From NCBI GenBank assembly GCA_939792625.1, contig CALNFG010000002.1, forward strand, positions 1 through 36,733: a stretch of DNA of 36,733 nt. The letters run 5' to 3'. The DNA comes from an uncultured Prevotella sp. GTDB lineage: Bacteria; Bacteroidota; Bacteroidia; Bacteroidales; Bacteroidaceae. The notes beneath the pieces are model-generated. The model ran no database searches. It was given only the letters and a program-made list of their open reading frames with translations, and was not told the DNA's origin. A program made the position numbers and the translations under genes. Position 1 is the stretch's first letter. Every line of letters starts with the position of its first letter. Below, one piece after another: positions 36,077-36,733 of this stretch.

Positions 36077-36733
36077 ACGTAAGGATATTTTTCAAAACTA
36101 TCTGTTTGCTTATGTCTGCACTCACATTCGACGGTTGCGGAGGCGCTCCCGCTTACCATCAGACGCCGCACCCGCAAGACCGTCACCTGACAACGGCAAG
36201 CACCATACGCGACGTGCTTGACCATCCGGCCTTTGAAGGCTTCTCGCGATACATTCTGCCGCTTGAGTGGGGATATGACGAGGACATGCCTCTCGGCAGA
36301 GTGGCGGGTCTGCTGCCGTATCATAATTATGTCAATGCCGACAGCGTGGTAAGCTGCATCAACAGCATGATTGACTCCGTGGCGGCCGGCAGGCGGATAT
36401 ATTACCCGTTAGGCAGGGCCGACGCCGGCTGTTCTTTTTCCGCGGACGGCCCGGAGCGCCGTTTGCCGTGGTCTGTCCGGGCGGCGGCTTCTCTTACGTA
36501 GGCTCTGTCCACGAGGGTTTTCCCCACGCTCTGGCACTCAGCCGCATGGGGTACAACGCCTTCGTCATACAGTACCGCACGGGCAGCGCACTTGCGGCGT
36601 GTGAGGATTTGGCTGCCGGTATAGAGTACATATTCAGCCACAGGGACGAGCTGCAGGTCGGCACCGGGGGTTATTCGGTGTGGGGCAGCTCTGCCGGAGC
36701 ACGCATGGCAGCCTACATCGGCTCGTATGGCAC
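36073..36733 (+). pseudogene. Alpha/beta hydrolase lipoprotein, apparent frameshift near 36429-36432 (truncated by window end)
   Basis: Frame 1 gives MNVRIFFKTICLLMSALTFDGCGGAP...RRIYYPLGRADAG then diverges and stops at 36501; frame 3 continues LFFFRGRPGAPFAVVCPGGGFSYVGSVHEGFPHALALSRMGYNAFVIQYRTG...GYSVWGSSAGARMAAYIGSYG to the window end. Confidence 0.8.

Overview
The window is a 36.7-kb chromosomal segment from a Bacteroidales (probably Prevotellaceae) genome. Support for the taxon: Bacteroidetes-type -7 promoters (TAnnTTTG) upstream of many genes, a PorE-like OmpA lipoprotein, DUF349, and lipoprotein FKBP. Most of it is ordinary housekeeping or accessory coding DNA: glycyl-tRNA synthetase 3' end, FKBP PPIase, two MATE transporters, FabK/NMO-like flavoprotein, PorE-like protein, TopB, LUD protein, S8 peptidase, XseA/XseB, IlvE, TrmB, cytidylate-kinase-like protein, YfcE-like phosphoesterase, dTDP-glucose 4,6-dehydratase, PurT, a dTDP-3-amino-sugar cassette, TPR protein, DUF349 protein, CorA, PepD, UPF0104-type membrane protein, solitary N6-adenine methylase, GH28, BASS-type transporter and a frameshifted alpha/beta hydrolase. 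I saw no rRNA, tRNA, CRISPR array or transposase. The unusual signals are non-coding: (1) a ~340-nt intergenic transcription unit with its own promoter and terminator, no convincing ORF and seven AGGTA motifs; (2) a family of intergenic elements at three loci with exactly 22-bp periodicity (AAAAG-N5-CTTTT-N7), whose cores differ between loci but stay complementary within a locus; (3) a 169-bp near-perfect inverted-repeat element between topB and the LUD gene; (4) several other recurrent inverted repeats at gene 3' ends. On the protein side, a free-standing sigma region-4-like protein and an orphan methylase deserve a look. All homology calls are recognition by eye; no searches were run.
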